Source: Pyricularia pennisetigena | Lineage: Eukaryota > Ascomycota > Sordariomycetes > Magnaporthales > Pyriculariaceae | Direction of reading: 5' to 3' | Assembly: GCF_004337985.1 (NCBI RefSeq) | Contig: NC_043744.1 | Location: 6,151,189 to 6,215,188, forward strand | Length of the DNA: 64,000 nucleotides | In this document: piece after piece, positions 24,171-36,920 of the stretch | Layout of the letters: every line of letters starts with the position of its first letter | Position numbering within the stretch: position 1 is the first letter of the stretch | Notes under the pieces: generated by a model | Database searches by the model: none | What the model saw: only the letters and a program-made list of their open reading frames with translations | What the model was told of the DNA's origin: nothing | Program-made: the position numbers and the translations under genes

Positions 24171-27100
24171 TACGTTCGGATTCGGATTCGGAAACCAATA
24201 CCGGTAAAACGTTAAAATTCCAGGCTTTAATAGCTAACTTTAAGGCTAAAAGGAAGCCTGGAGGCGGCGTAAAAGGGACCCCTAAGCTATGGAGATTAGG
24301 TTACCCTATTTTGTACGATATAGGTAGCACGTACTATATTTTTGCAAATAACCAATTTATTACTGATTATACCCCCCGGTTTTACAGTCGAAATCGGTAC
24401 AAGAGGAGGCCCTGTTCAGCTTGTAGGTACCGGAACTGTAAAAATGTAGGTCCGTTACGGGCAAAAAGCTAACGAATTTAGAAAGGTTACGTTAAATAAC
24501 GTTCTATTTATCCCTTCGTTTGGAATAAATATCGTTAATAGCCTAATACACTATAATATAGGGGGCGTATTATTAAAAGATATTTTGTACAATAAAGATT
24601 GCAAAGCGTGGGGACGTTTAAATACCGTTAAACATTCGTTTTGTTTAAAGGTTAAAGGGTGCGATATCCTTGTTCGAAATAACGTTATTTCGAATTACGC
24701 CTACATAATAGGTAAATATAGCACCGCTTCTAGTATGGCTTGACAAGGGGTTATAGAGGGTTGCGCAGCCCCGTTGGAAATAAAACTAAATACTATAAAC
24801 CTTAAAAAGGATTATAAAATTTACACCGATTCGGAACCGAAAAAAAATACGGTAACGGAAAAGCCAAATCCCGAACAAAATACGGAAATAGCCGTAAATT
24901 CACCTTTAACGCAGAAATTTAGCGGTAAAATCCCCGAAAATCCACGTAAAATTGGGCCCCGTAGGCCCGGTACACCGTTAAATTACCCTTTCATGCAACC
25001 TAATATAAAAGGGACTATTTCCGAAAGAAAGGGGGCTTCCCATATAAGAAATACGTTGTTAAAACCTTTTATATTATCGGATTTAAATCAGGCCCCTGTA
25101 AATTACCTCCTTTTAGGCCTAAAACGGACTACGGACGGTTGGTTAGCCCCTACATGGACGGAATTACAGGTGATTGTAACGAAATCCAGGCCTAAAAAAC
25201 CCTGTTATAGCACAGGCGTTTGGGGTATATAAAGCTATCATTGCTAAAAAAAACCGCTAAAATCACAAAAAATTTACCTAATTTCGACAAAATTAGGGCA
25301 ATTATTTATATTCCTTATATTAAAGCCATTTTTGTTAGGCGTACAAATAAAATTGCACTTTTTACACCCCCTAATATTTTCGATCTTACAAAAAATGATA
25401 CAGTAACCCTTAAATTTAATCCTTACCATAAAAAGCCCGTATTTTTGTCATTAATGGACCGAAAATCACGTTTTCGGTGGTTTATCCTACTAAAAAATAA
25501 AACCGGATTTACGGTTTTAATGGTTATTAAAGTTTCTTTTAGGGTTTTAAAGGGTACGTACGGGCGCTACCCCCTAAATTTTCATTTCGATGGGGGGTAC
25601 GAAGTTAATACAAACTTTTAAAATTAATATATAAATAAAAATGTTAATTTTAGTATTTCGAATCCTTATAACCACGGCCAAAACGGATTAACGGAGCGGT
25701 CCGTTAGGGTTGTTTTGGATAGGCTTCGGTTTATCATTATAGTGGCGGGTTTACCATTATATTTATAGTATTATTTACTGCCTGCCGTGGTTAATTTAGT
25801 TAACCGTACAGCGGTAATTAATAGGGATTTAATACCTTACGACGAATTTTATTCCAAATTTCAACCTGGATTACCGCACAAACCCAATTTAGGGCATTTT
25901 CGGGTTATTGGTATTGTATACCAGGTTATTATACCGTTGGAAAAACGCCAAAAATTTAATAAATTGGTTCCCCGCACCGAAACGGTGAAACTTTTAGCCC
26001 ATTTATTAAATTTACAACGTGGGGTTACGCAGCCGCTAAACGGGCCGTATATAAAACCTTTACCGTAAAAATTATAAAGTGTATAACTGCGTAAACTTTG
26101 GTCATTCCAGGGAAAACGTTACAAATATTAGAGGGGGAAAATACAAATTTAAAAGGGGATTTTAATTTTAAACCTAAAAAAGAAATTAACAGCGTTCCAA
26201 CGGATAATTATCCGCTAAAAAACCCTGAAAATAGAGGCTATTCACCACCGGTTACAGGGCAGTTACCACCCGTTACAAGGCATTAAAGCCCTGAAAATAC
26301 AATGCCCGCTCGGCCTGTAAACTACCGTTCGCCCCCCAGAGCCTTCAACGGTAGCGGTACCTAATCCAGTACCTAAAACAACGGAAATTCCGGTGTTTTT
26401 AGCATTTAAAATACAAAATATGGAGTTAAAATCGCAATTCGAAAACCCAAATTTAATAAATATAAATTACGTGCATTATTTTTGTTTTTAAGCCAAAAAG
26501 CAAATAAAGGAAAAACGTATTAAAAATGGTGAACCAAATAGTTACTTACAGGCTTTAAATAGCCTTAAAAGTGCTGAATGGTTAGCTGTTTTAGCGTTTG
26601 AATTCGGTTAAATCGTTATTGCAGAAACTTTCCGTTTTATTCCAAAAGTTAAAATGCCTATAGGCCGTAAATTCGTTTTTACCCTGCCGGTATTTAAATT
26701 AAAAAAGGATGAAAATGATAAACCTATAAAATATAAAATTAGGTTTGTTATTAAGGTCTTTTTACAGGTCGAAGGCCTAAATTATATCGAAACTTTTGCT
26801 AGCATTAATATACAATTCACTTGGCGTATATTATTAGCTATCGCTAATGCACAAAATTGGGAAATAAAACAAATCGATTTTATCGGTGCGTTTTTAAATA
26901 GTGATTTTACCGACGTAAATATATATTTGCAGATTCCAAACGGTTTTAGCGAATGGGCAAAAAGTTGTAACCTTACCACCGCTAAAACTTTAATGGAAAT
27001 GGGTTATAACCTAAAAAAATTGCAGGTTATATAATTGGAAAAGGCGTTATATGGTTTAAAGCAGGGTCCAAAAACAAGGCAAAACAAACTTAAAACCCTA

Positions 27101-28190
27101 GTTTTTAAAAAAGGTTTTAAACCGTTAACTTCTAATCCCGCTGTTTTTTATAACGTTAAATCCAAATATTTTATCGTTACCTTCGTAAACGATTACCTGC
27201 TAATAGGTTCTAAATTGCAATATATTTAGGATTTAAAAGCCCGTTTAAAGAAAGTATACGCGTTGGAAAATAGGGGCCCTGCAACCTATTTTTCCAGCGT
27301 TCAAATTATAAAGGATAGGTTTAAGCGCCTATTTTAGCTTTATTAAAGTCAATATAAAAAAAATATTAACAACGTTCGGATTAGTTAATTGCAGACCTAT
27401 ATTTATTCTCTTATAACCGGGTGTACTAAAATATAGCGGGGGTAAACCCGTAAATGCGTTGGAAATCAAATTATTATAACGTATTATTGGTACCCTTATA
27501 TATTTAATACTATTAACGCGCCCGGATATCGGTTTTACAGTTTAGTGGTTTTTACGTTTTTTAATAGAAACCACTACAATCCACTTAACGGCAATTAAGA
27601 ACCTAATACGCTATTTAGCGGGTATGAAATCCTTATTAATTTATTATGGAAATAAAGTATTTAAAACCGAATTACCACCCAATTTATTAATAAAGGGTTT
27701 TAAAGGTTTAAAATTACTGGGTTTTAGTAATAGCGATTTTACCGGGGCTGAAACAAGTTCAAAATCCATTTACGGATATTTGTATACCCTATTTGGGGGC
27801 CCTATAACGTGGAAATGCAAAAAGGTTAATATTATAGCTTTAAGTATTCCAAAAACCGAAACCGATGCTTTAACGGAAACCTTGCGTGAAGCACAGTGGT
27901 TTAAAAGCTTATTTATAAAAGGTCAGACTACTTGCAAAAGGCCTTATAGCAATATTTGGAAATAATACAGGTTTTATAATTAACGTATATAACCCTACGT
28001 ACCAGTAACGTATTAAATATACGTTATTAAAATTTCACTACGTACGGGAATTAATTACAAAAGGATTAATGACTTTAAAATACCTGGAATCCAGACGAAT
28101 ACCCGCTAACAGCCTAACAAAACCCCTAACGCTTCCAATTTACAAGGTTTTCTTAAAGTTTCTAGGATTTAAACTCCTAAAAACTTAGTT
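24171..28190 (+). pseudogene. Copia A2 pol (protease, integrase, RT, RNase H), RIP-broken
   Basis: Protease has LYDIGSTYYIF near 24,310, where DTGS is expected. Integrase follows at about 25,100-25,760 (SLLKKTAKITKNLPNFDKI, NGLTERSVR). Reverse transcriptase is at 26,654-27,229 (GLNYIETFA, QIDFIGAFLNSDFTD, LEKALYGLKQGP). Its catalytic block reads FVNDYLL where FVDDYLL is expected, an Asp-to-Asn change of the RIP type. RNase H is at 27,624-27,965 (GFSNSDFTGAETSSKSIYGY, EAQWFKSLF). Stops divide every domain. Confidence 0.85.
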
Positions 28191-28714
28191 TTTACATATT
28201 AAATTTTAGGGTATTTAATTAGTTCGTTAACTAATTATCCATTATATTTCCTTTATTTGCAAATATTGGATTTTTGTTAGCCCAGTACCGGCCCTATTAC
28301 CCGAATTTACCTTGCATAAATTAATTAATAAGCAATTTATACCGACTTTATACCAGAAATTAAATTAAAAGTGAAAAAGCTCGTGTTTTGGGCGCTTTAC
28401 GCATTCGAAATACCCTATATAAAATGCCTAACTTGGACTATTACCAACGAATAACCAAATTAACTGCCTGGTTTAGTAATTAATTCCGTGGGTTAATATT
28501 ATGTAAATCGGGGGTTCTAATCCGGGGGTTATCACAATTCTGGGGGTTTTTTCCAATTCGGGGGTTATAGGTCGGCACAAAGGGTTTAATTATCCAGGGG
28601 GTTTATATCGGGAGTTCGAATCGGGTTAGGACATAAAGGGGATCTTTTTTAGGGTTTTATTTTTTATGTATTTTTGTTTTCCGATTTTATGTGAATAGTA
28701 GCAAAAAAAGGCGG
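28191..28714 (+). other. 3' noncoding region of copia A2
   Basis: Homologous to 14,754-15,300. It contains several GGGGGTT-type blocks and the remains of the tRNA-like segment, and ends in the purine tract before the 3' LTR. Confidence 0.5.
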
Positions 28715-29275
28715 TGTTAATTGTATGCGTTATTTAGTATATAATGGGTCCATTTTTATTTGTATATAAGCCACAATAAATAGTGCCGAAGTGGGGTTGT
28801 TGGGGCTGTCGGATGTTTTGTTATATTTTGTGTATGTGTTGCAGGAGTTGCGATTTAAAATTAGCGAATGGGGTTTCACCCTATACCGGGTTTAATACCC
28901 ATCCTACGTTTACGAATCAACTACCCTGTATTTGGTTGAAATTTTCACCAAATTAGCAAATTAGTGCGAACCCAGAATTGGCTTGTATAGAAATAAGGGT
29001 GTTTTTTCAACAACGCATACAAAATAATTTTTCGGAAAGTCGTGTGCGGCACCGGAACGTTTTCTGGCGTGCGGACCCCCATTTCGATGTCGGAGAATAT
29101 GTAAGGGAGATAAAGCAAAGTCTCCCCCACCAATGAATCAAATTTATTAATCCAAAAATTAGTGAACAATATAATGCATTTAAACCCAGTAATTACAGGT
29201 TTTTACAACGCAACTGGCACCGCGCCGCATTTAGGCTAATGCCTAACCCCCTGTTAGCAACCCATATTATTAACA
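28715..29275 (+). repeat. 3' LTR of copia A2 (561 bp, intact)
   Basis: Starts TGTTAATTGTATGCG, ends CCCATATTATTAACA. It is the reference sequence for the other LTR-A copies because nothing is inserted in it. Confidence 0.9.
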
Positions 29276-29280
29276 TATAT

Positions 29281-30692
29281 TATACAGGATAAGGTAACCT
29301 AGTTTCCATAATTTAAAAATCCCTTTTACGCCGCGTCCAAATTTCGTTTTAGCTTTAAAATCAGCTGTTAAAACCTGTAACTTTAGCGTTTTACCGGTAT
29401 CGGTTTCCGAATCCGAATCCGAACGTAATTTCATAACTCCGCTAATAGCGGAATTAACCTCCTATTCCAGGGCGTTATACGCTGCGTTTTCGTTAACGTT
29501 ACCTGGAATCGAGCCCATAAATAATTCAAAATCCATAAAAATTATGGACGTTCCAGCGATCAATTCGCTGGAGGAGGATTTAGTACTTTTTGCAAAAACA
29601 GGATCCGAATTAGAGTTTTTATTACCCTTTTTTCGTGATTTAGAAATGGTTTCCTGCCCATTATTTTCCTTTTTAGCGCCCTTTTTAACGTTCTTTTTAC
29701 TCGTTTTTCCGCTTTTAAACCTATAATTAGCAGCTTTAACCGTTATAAAGCCTGAAATCGAATTTTCGGATATAAACTCCGCCATAAGGTATTACAAATT
29801 TAACTTTTCCGAATTTTAGCCTATAGCCTGCAAAACACGTTGGGTATTGCGTTGGCGTTTAATCCAAATAGGGAATATCCCCTCCAGGGCCCGTAATAAC
29901 TAATTTCGTACGTTTACAGGGTTAATTTGCACGTTGGTATTCGTTAATTTAACTACCAGTTAGTTGAAACGGCTATTAAATTTAGGTATTAATCCTTTAA
30001 ATTTCGCAAAATTTAAAGCGAGGAATTCCCGATATAATGAATTTCGACTAATTTCGGGTGTAACGGAATAATTATTTTCCAGGGTTTCATAAGCCGATAC
30101 GGGGTTTGAATACCATATAATGGATTTTATAGGTCTTTTGGTTAAATTGTTTTTTATAAGTAATAACAGGATTAATTGCTCGTATTCCGGTAAGGTATAG
30201 CCCATTTCAGGGTTGGAAATAAATTCCGCTGCTTTTATAGCTTTTAAATTGTACTATTAACGCCTATTTCCACAAATCGTAATTGCTTGCCTTTACTAAT
30301 TTACAATTTTCGGGGAAGGAAAATACCCTTTTCGATAATTTTTTACCTATCCCGTCATTTAAAATTAAATTACCGGGTGAATTAGGGGGTGCGGTAGCGG
30401 GTTTACTTTCCGAATTACCAATAAAACTAGTGGAATTACCGCTTTTTAGGGTTAATAGGGCAATTAATTGTTAAATTGTCCTTTAAAATTAATTTATTTG
30501 CGTAATTAACGCTTTTAATTGCAGGTTTTGGGCCTGTAATTTAGCGGTTAAACCTTCGTTTGGGCTGGGTTTAGGCCCCCTATCTGCTGGAATTGGGCCT
30601 GGAAGGCCCGCTATAGGGTTATTTTCCATTATATGGTAACCTAAATTATAATTGCAATTCGCTAATTTATAGTTATAATTAATTAGCCTCAT
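29281..30692 (-). pseudogene. Copia A1 gag, RIP-broken
   Basis: The minus strand starts MRLINYNYKLANCNYN, with LQAQNLQLKALITQ, then GYTLPEYEQLILLLLIKN and, after the gag core, the basic segment KGAKKENNGQETISKSRKK. It stops at 29,281 where A2 is inserted and continues at 19,809. Comparison with A2 gag shows many independent C/T differences. Confidence 0.65.
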
Positions 30693-31551
30693 CGCTTAAG
30701 GGTATATAAATACCTTATTAAATCTAGGATTTGATATACCGCTTACCTTTTAACGGGTATAGGCCTGTAATTGCCAATTACAGGGCTTATTGCTATTTTC
30801 AGTGGTTAAAATCCACTAAAATACAGGATTGGAATCCCTACAATCCGCAATTAATAGGTGCCCTGGTATTTGTACTAATCCCGGTGCACATAACGAATTC
30901 AATTCGTTAAATGGGTGCAGGGTAAACTGCAGGGTATCGTGCAGGGTAAAGTAACCACTAACGTAATTCCGCTAATGGGTTTATGGGCTATTGTAAACCC
31001 TATTAAACGCATTAGGATTTAGTGGTTTTGTGGACTATTGTAAACCCTTTCAAACGCACTAGGATTTAGTGGTTTTGTGGACTATTGTAAACCCTTTCAA
31101 ACGCACTAGGATTTAGTGGGTTTGTGGGCTATTGTAAACCCTATCAAACGCACTAAAAGAATTTAGTGGGCTATTAGCGAACCAATATATGGGCTTTTGG
31201 CCTTAATTCGCTAGCGTAAACCCTAATAAAAATTTGAGCCAATTACAGTGGCGTGCACGATCCATAAAAACCACGCCAAAAATTTTGGATTTGCAATGCA
31301 AACCATCGTTGCAATACCTGAAAAGGCCTGAGTCGAACGCTAATTTTTAGCGATCCCTATTGTAAATATAGGGGGGTAAGGGCTAAATTAGCGCCTAAAA
31401 CCAACAACTTCGCACAAAAACAGCAATATTTTCGTCAATATACGTGCTGTAAAGATGCAATAATAACCAAAATAAAACCTAAACTTCAGGCTTTCCAGCG
31501 ATGCAAAATACACTTTAATGCACAAGGTAAAACCTTTCCGGGTTAATAACC
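30693..31551 (-). other. 5' leader of copia A1
   Basis: Noncoding, homologous to 22,191-22,904. It ends next to the primer-binding-site-like bases at 31,537-31,551 and holds the 47-bp tandem repeat listed separately. Confidence 0.5.
30988..31176. repeat. 47-bp tandem repeat in copia A1 leader
   Basis: About four units of 47 bp, each with CTATTGTAAACCCT followed by AAACGCACTAGGATTTAGTG. The A2 leader has one unit, so the array arose after the two elements diverged or collapsed in A2. Confidence 0.7.
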
Positions 31552-31998
31552 TGTTAACAATATGGGTTATTAACAGGGGGTAAGGTATTAACCTAAATGC
31601 GGCGTGGTGTTAATTGCGTTATAAAAACCTGTAATTACAAAGTTTAAATGCATTAAATTTACTGATTTTGGAATTAATAAATTTAATTTATTGGTGGGGG
31701 AGATTTTGTTTTGTCTCCCTTATATATTTTCCGATATCGAAGTGGGGGTCCGCACCCTGCAAAGGGTTCCGGTACCGCATACGATTTTCCGAAAAATTAT
31801 TTTGTATGCGTTGTTGAAAAAACACTTTTATTTCCATACAAACCATTTCTGGGTTCGCACTGATTTGATAATTTGGTGAAAATTTTAACCCGGTATAGGG
31901 TAGCTGATTCGTAAGTGCAGGGTGGGTATTGAACCCGGTATAGGGTAGCTGATTCGTAAGTGCAGGGTGGGTATTGAACCCGGTACAGGGTAAAACCC
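31552..31998 (-). repeat. 5' LTR of copia A1, inner part
   Basis: Starts TGTTAACAATATGGG. A 44-bp segment (TAGCTGATTCGTAAG...) is duplicated in tandem near 31,905-31,985. The LTR resumes at 45,844 after giant copy R; together the parts make 599 bp, or 555 bp without the duplication. Confidence 0.8.
31990..31998. repeat. 9-bp target-site duplication, left side of giant copy R
   Basis: GTAAAACCC, identical to 45,835-45,843. Removing everything between restores a continuous LTR of copia A1. Confidence 0.9.
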
Positions 31999-32013
31999 TA
32001 GTCTCAGTGCTCA
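31999..32013 (+). repeat. Left terminal inverted repeat of giant copy R
   Basis: TAGTCTCAGTGCTCA. The next bases, GACTA, and TAATCTGAGGAC at about 32,117-32,128 form a second, subterminal inverted pair. Confidence 0.85.
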
Positions 32014-32118
32014 GACTAAACCCCCCTGCTTCGCAGTGGGGACCGAACGCTCCATATACCTTTCAGCCACATGGTTTTTCGACCAATTATATTAGCCGAA
32101 AAAATCGCGCTCGTTTTA

Positions 32119-32160
32119 ATCTGAGGACAATTTGTCGCATTTCGCCGTTTATAGCGGTAC
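32119..32160 (+). repeat. Subterminal inverted repeat, left
   Basis: It starts CTGAGGACAATTTGTCG and ends CGCCGTTTATAGCGGTA. Its reverse complement lies at 45,662-45,703 with few changes. It is shared by all shorter relatives, and the CGCCGTTTATAGCGGT part is itself nearly palindromic. Confidence 0.8.
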
Positions 32161-32310
32161 CACCAACAAAATACCCAATACTGCGATATCGCCAACCACC
32201 ATTCCCCCCGACACACAAAAAAATAAAAAATTTCTACTATTATACTATATATTTACGCATATTAACCTTTATTCGATATACCATTAAACCAAATAAAACC
32301 CGAATTTAAT

Positions 32311-33398
32311 AATGGAAAACACATTTCCAATAATACCAATAAATACACCCGAAAAGGTATTCCCATCCGCGTAACCTGCAACCCAATATTTTACGTCCGA
32401 TTTAACCCTATTACCTCCATCGATATCGCAATTACCTTCGTTTTTATCGTTATTTTAATTATTATCGCCCAATCGTATATTCGAAAATAAATGGGAATTT
32501 AGGCCTTTTTTAATCGATTAAAAACAATTACCGAAGGAATCCGAATCCGAAGCGGAAATAAACCCCGAAATCAAATTTATTCGCAGTATTACCAAATTTT
32601 GGCGCAACCGTTACCGACGCACCAATTTTACGCAATTTATCCACGTTTGGGTAATAACGGCAAATTTTCACGAAATTACCCGATTTACCCCATCGCAAAT
32701 ACTTTTTTTTAAAAAAATATTACGAAACCCTTAAATCCGAAAACGTTTACGCGTTAATGGGGTCGAATGCCGTTTCAATGATAAATTTCCTGCGCCCATC
32801 GAAACCGACCCTTTGCGCAGGGAATTGCAGCAATTAATACAATATTTACGCTTTTTTAACCGGTTCGAGCCCACAGATTTCCAATTTTCGGGAATAAAGG
32901 ATTATTCCGCCAAAAACGTGAACAATATGGATTAATTTAAACAGGTATTCGATACGTCCACCCAAAAAATCCCGTCCAAAACGCCAATATTATATAAATT
33001 TATATTTTCACTATTATTGCATTCCCGGGGCCACCGCCCGTTTTATTTATCGTTATTAATTTCGAACGTGGCACACTTGGAACCAAATACCTTTTTGAAA
33101 ACCATAAACCCCCCAACGTTCAAGGATTAACGCGTTATATTAATATTGGCGATTTTAACCCACGGATATTCCCCCCAAAAAAGCAATTATTTGCTACGCG
33201 CATTCGCATTATATTTTATAAATAATGGAATTCCACAACGTATTATAAATATATTATCCGGGTTTGGAATATATTTATTTTATAAAGCTATTAAACGGTA
33301 AACCTAACAATTTATCGCCGTTACCCGAGTACGTTATTAGCAATATCCATATTTATATTTAGCTTTTACCGCGAATAGCAATAATAATTTTTTACATA

Positions 33399-33431
<33 letters not shown>

Positions 33432-35633
33432 TAATATATAAACAAATTTAAAAAGGATCGCTCGTGACCCAATATTATCCTTCGTATATAATAATTTCAA
33501 CTTTCTGGACAAGGTATAGGACTTTGGATATGGAAGACGTAACCGAATGCAAAATTTAACATTATATCTCCTTATATTAACGCCAGGATTTGAACGATAT
33601 ACGCAATCCCAATGGCACGCCACCGTACCTTTCCGCCAAAAATAGTTGCAAACGCCCGCCTTTTTACAATATCCGGACACCTATTACGAAAACGCCAAAT
33701 ATTATATAATACACCAAATTTGTGGCTTTTTATTCCCCAACCGCCCACATACGCCTGGAGCAATCCCATAATACCCTACCCTCGCACGAATTACATTAAC
33801 CTCCTACCTTATCCAAACCCCCGTTATTACCGAAAACGGAAAAGAATACGCAGGAATTATCCAAATCCACGAAATCTTTTTTAAACGTTTTTTAAACCTG
33901 TTACCCGACCATTTCGACTATTTTTCCGTCCTGCTCCTCGTTTATGGGGATTAAAAAACAACGTTATATATTCGTGCCATTTAAGGAATTTATATCGAAT
34001 TATTTTAACTTTTTAACAAAAAATAATGGATATTACCCGTACCAGCGTTTTTTTATATTAAATTTAATTTTATTAACCAGTTGTGGCAATATTACGCCCT
34101 TATTATATCCATAAATATAATAGGGTTGGGGAAATATAACCAGTTTTAAAAAAATAAAAAAAAGTTTTACCACGTTTTACGGCTTTTACAAAATGCATTC
34201 CGGTCCCGCATTTTATACATCATAATTGCTGTTTTAATCCAAAACGGATTATTGGACAGGGATTAAATTTTTAAAAACGCCCTGGAAAAGGTTTTTACCG
34301 ATATACCATATAATATATATATTTCCGTGGTAAACCGTATTTACGATAATATATTCGCTGGTTATATTAACGGTTTAATAAATATTGGATTATGGAATAT
34401 AAAACCCAAAATTAATATCGTTTTCCGCACGTAACGCCGCTATTTGCAAATAATTAACCTTTTATAGATAATAATAAACGCGTTCCACCAAAAAGATTAC
34501 GGCGTATTGGAAATTATAATACCGCAATTGGTCCTATTTTTCTACGGTTGCAAAATAAAAAACTATAACCCTAAAATGTTATATTTAACCTGGTTATTAT
34601 AACCAAAGGTTACAAATTAACCGCTGCGCACCGGGATTTTAAAATTAACGTTCGTAAAATGTACCACGGCCGGGAATGGATTTAAACCGGTAAACCTAAC
34701 AATTAAACATATTAATAAGGGTTTCGCTATAAATATTAAAAATAACCGCAATTTTACGCACGATTTGCGAAAAATATTCCTAAATTGTGCAACGATAGGG
34801 CCAATCGCAACTACGGTACGCAAAATATTAAAAAATATCGCCCGTATACGTATTAACAGCAAATACCACATAATATTAACCAACTAAAACATAATTTATT
34901 ATACGTATTTATTATTCCAAAATGGTTGGGGAAGCGAAAAAGCCGAAATATTACCCAGTTTCGATTTCGACGGCCCTAATTTATTATACCTGGGTTTGAA
35001 AAAACTAATGGGCGATAAATTGGAGGTATTTAATTAAAAAATCGTACGCCCCAATAGCGTATTATTTTAAGCGGATATTAAAAAAACAGGGGCAAATCCA
35101 AAGGAAGGATATAACCGGATAAACGGTTTAAATATTAATGGTATAATTAACACCGAAGGAAATTTGCTGGACGGAATATACGAAAAATCCGACGAAAAAG
35201 GCGCATAAAATTTAAAATAATAAAAAGCAAATTACGCAAACCAAAACGGGTAAAGGCGAAAATCGTTCCATTATAAAAAGGAATTAAATGGACGAATAAC
35301 GGTAACCTTACCCGCGAATAACGGAGGCAAAACAGCGTCCGCAAAATTAGTAAATACAAACAAACAAATACCAATTGTAAATTTGGTTTAAAATAAAATA
35401 CGAGGTATAACCTCCTCCAAAATCCTCCGCATAAATAACCCGTTTCCTATCCATTTTTTTTGCCCAAATAAACCATATCCTCCATCCACCGCCAATTATA
35501 AATCCAGTAAAAAAAATCCTAATAATAACCGTTATTATAATACCTTATTAATTACGAATATTAAATCCATTAAACCGGATCCCAATAGTGACAATTATTA
35601 TAATATTATATATATAAAACCCCCAATTTTATA
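32311..35633 (+). pseudogene. Large unknown ORF of the giant transposon (ORF-A, copy R)
   Basis: From ATG at 32,311 the frame reads about 1,100 codons to 35,633, broken only by TAA/TAG, mostly at glutamine positions. The N-terminus is proline/serine-rich and then acidic (KESESEAEINPE). A conserved part follows: KFIRSITKFWRNRYRR, FIHVWVITANFHE and PAPIETDPLRRELQQLIQY. Later blocks are LFYKAIK (33,280), QNGLLDRD and FTDIPYNIYISVVNRIYDN (34,230-34,350), and SFDFDGPNLLYLGLKKL near 34,965. TA-repeats at 33,395-33,440 suggest one intron. The family is not recognised; resemblance to fungal DUF6589 proteins is a weak impression. It converges on the SNF2 gene and could be the transposase, by elimination only. 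Confidence 0.55.
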
Positions 35634-36902
35634 ACACCAAACCCCAAACAAAAAACAAAATAAAAAAACCCAAACCGATTAAAAAAGACGAAAACGTTTG
35701 GTAGCGTTAAATGTTTTTTTAGGAGTGGGTTTGTTAACGCCACGCCTTTTTTTCCGAATTGGGGTCGCGGTAAACGATCCAAAAACCGAATCGTCTTTTT
35801 TTTTATCCTTTTTTAAAATGGGTATGCAGGGTTTTTTTAACGAATCGAATATAAATTTATCGTAATTAAAACCAAAGTCGATAAATAAAAAAACGGAATA
35901 ACGACCGCTAAAAAATCGGCGTTATTGTTACCAAAAATGCCTTTTTTAAACGGTTTATTAGTTTCCCGGCGTTTAATAACTTAGGAGCCAAAATCCCTTA
36001 TTGGGGCCCCGATAACCCGCGCGGTCGCGGTTTCGTCGTAAAATCCATCGCTATTTTTAATCCATTTTATTAATTTAACTATAAACCCCTAATTTATGGT
36101 GACAAAATCGAAATAAGGCAAATATGTACAATTAATGTAATTAGCAAACGTATTACGGCCATTATTTTGCTCCTGGTATTGGTAATTAATATAAACTGGA
36201 CCCAACGTTAAAATAAAAATTAACGTTTTTTCCACCAAATCCTGTTCGTTAAACTATTTAAAAATATTTAATACGAGCATTAAAGCCAGGCGAAAATAAA
36301 ATTCGCTTATATGGCGCGTCCTGTTAAAATAAAAAGTATTAAAATGCTGGGGGGATTTTGCTATCTAAGCGAAGCAGTTGAAAAGCCAGGAGAATATAAT
36401 TACTATTATTTTATACGCCAGAAATTGTTTAATAATTGGAAATTGGATAATTTTAGGGAAACGTATACGCGTAATGTATTTAAATGATATTTATTATATA
36501 TTAGCAACGGCCGGAACAGTAAAAAAGGGGTATTAACCTTCCGGAACATGCGATTTTTTACCCAGTCGAAAAAGGTATTTCGTATTTCGAAAATGCGCCA
36601 AATAATAGGTTTATTTTAACCTAACCGAATTAAACGACCACAAATTTGCAATTATGTATTGGCGTTCCATATTAAAAGGATAATAATACCAGTGCAACAA
36701 TTGGGGTGCAAATTAAAACCAGCGCTGGAAATGTTAATGTTTAGGATATAAACGTTAAAATTGGAGCTGGAATCGGTGAAATCGGAGACGGTTTTATCGC
36801 GTTCGGCTTAGGACAGGCCTAATCGGATAATAATTACACCGAAACTGGTTTTTTCCAAAATAAAAGCAATAAAATTAAAAAAGTTAGCAAATATATTAAA
36901 AA

Positions 36903-36920
36903 TTGTAACAATTGTTACAA
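36903..36920. repeat. Perfect 18-bp palindrome TTGTAACAATTGTTACAA
   Basis: The cleanest copy of a motif that recurs in intron-like and intergenic gaps of both giant copies (for example 1,758, 3,128, 5,255, 6,667, 40,557). The variants at 3,077 and 40,557 keep GCGACAATTG or CAATTGTCGC, suggesting a pre-RIP core close to TTGCGACAATTGTCGCAA. Confidence 0.75.

Larger units (their letters stand above)
19810..29275 (+). mobile_element. Full-length Ty1/copia-type element A2 nested in A1
   Basis: The 5' LTR (19,810-20,113 plus 21,934-22,190) and 3' LTR (28,715-29,275) each total 561 bp. The target duplication TATAT is perfect at 19,805-19,809 and 29,276-29,280 and joins the broken protease frame of A1. 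Net length without the inner insertion is about 7.65 kb. A primer-binding-site-like sequence follows the 5' LTR, and a purine tract (AAAAAAAGGCGG) precedes the 3' LTR. All ORFs are RIP-broken. Confidence 0.9.
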
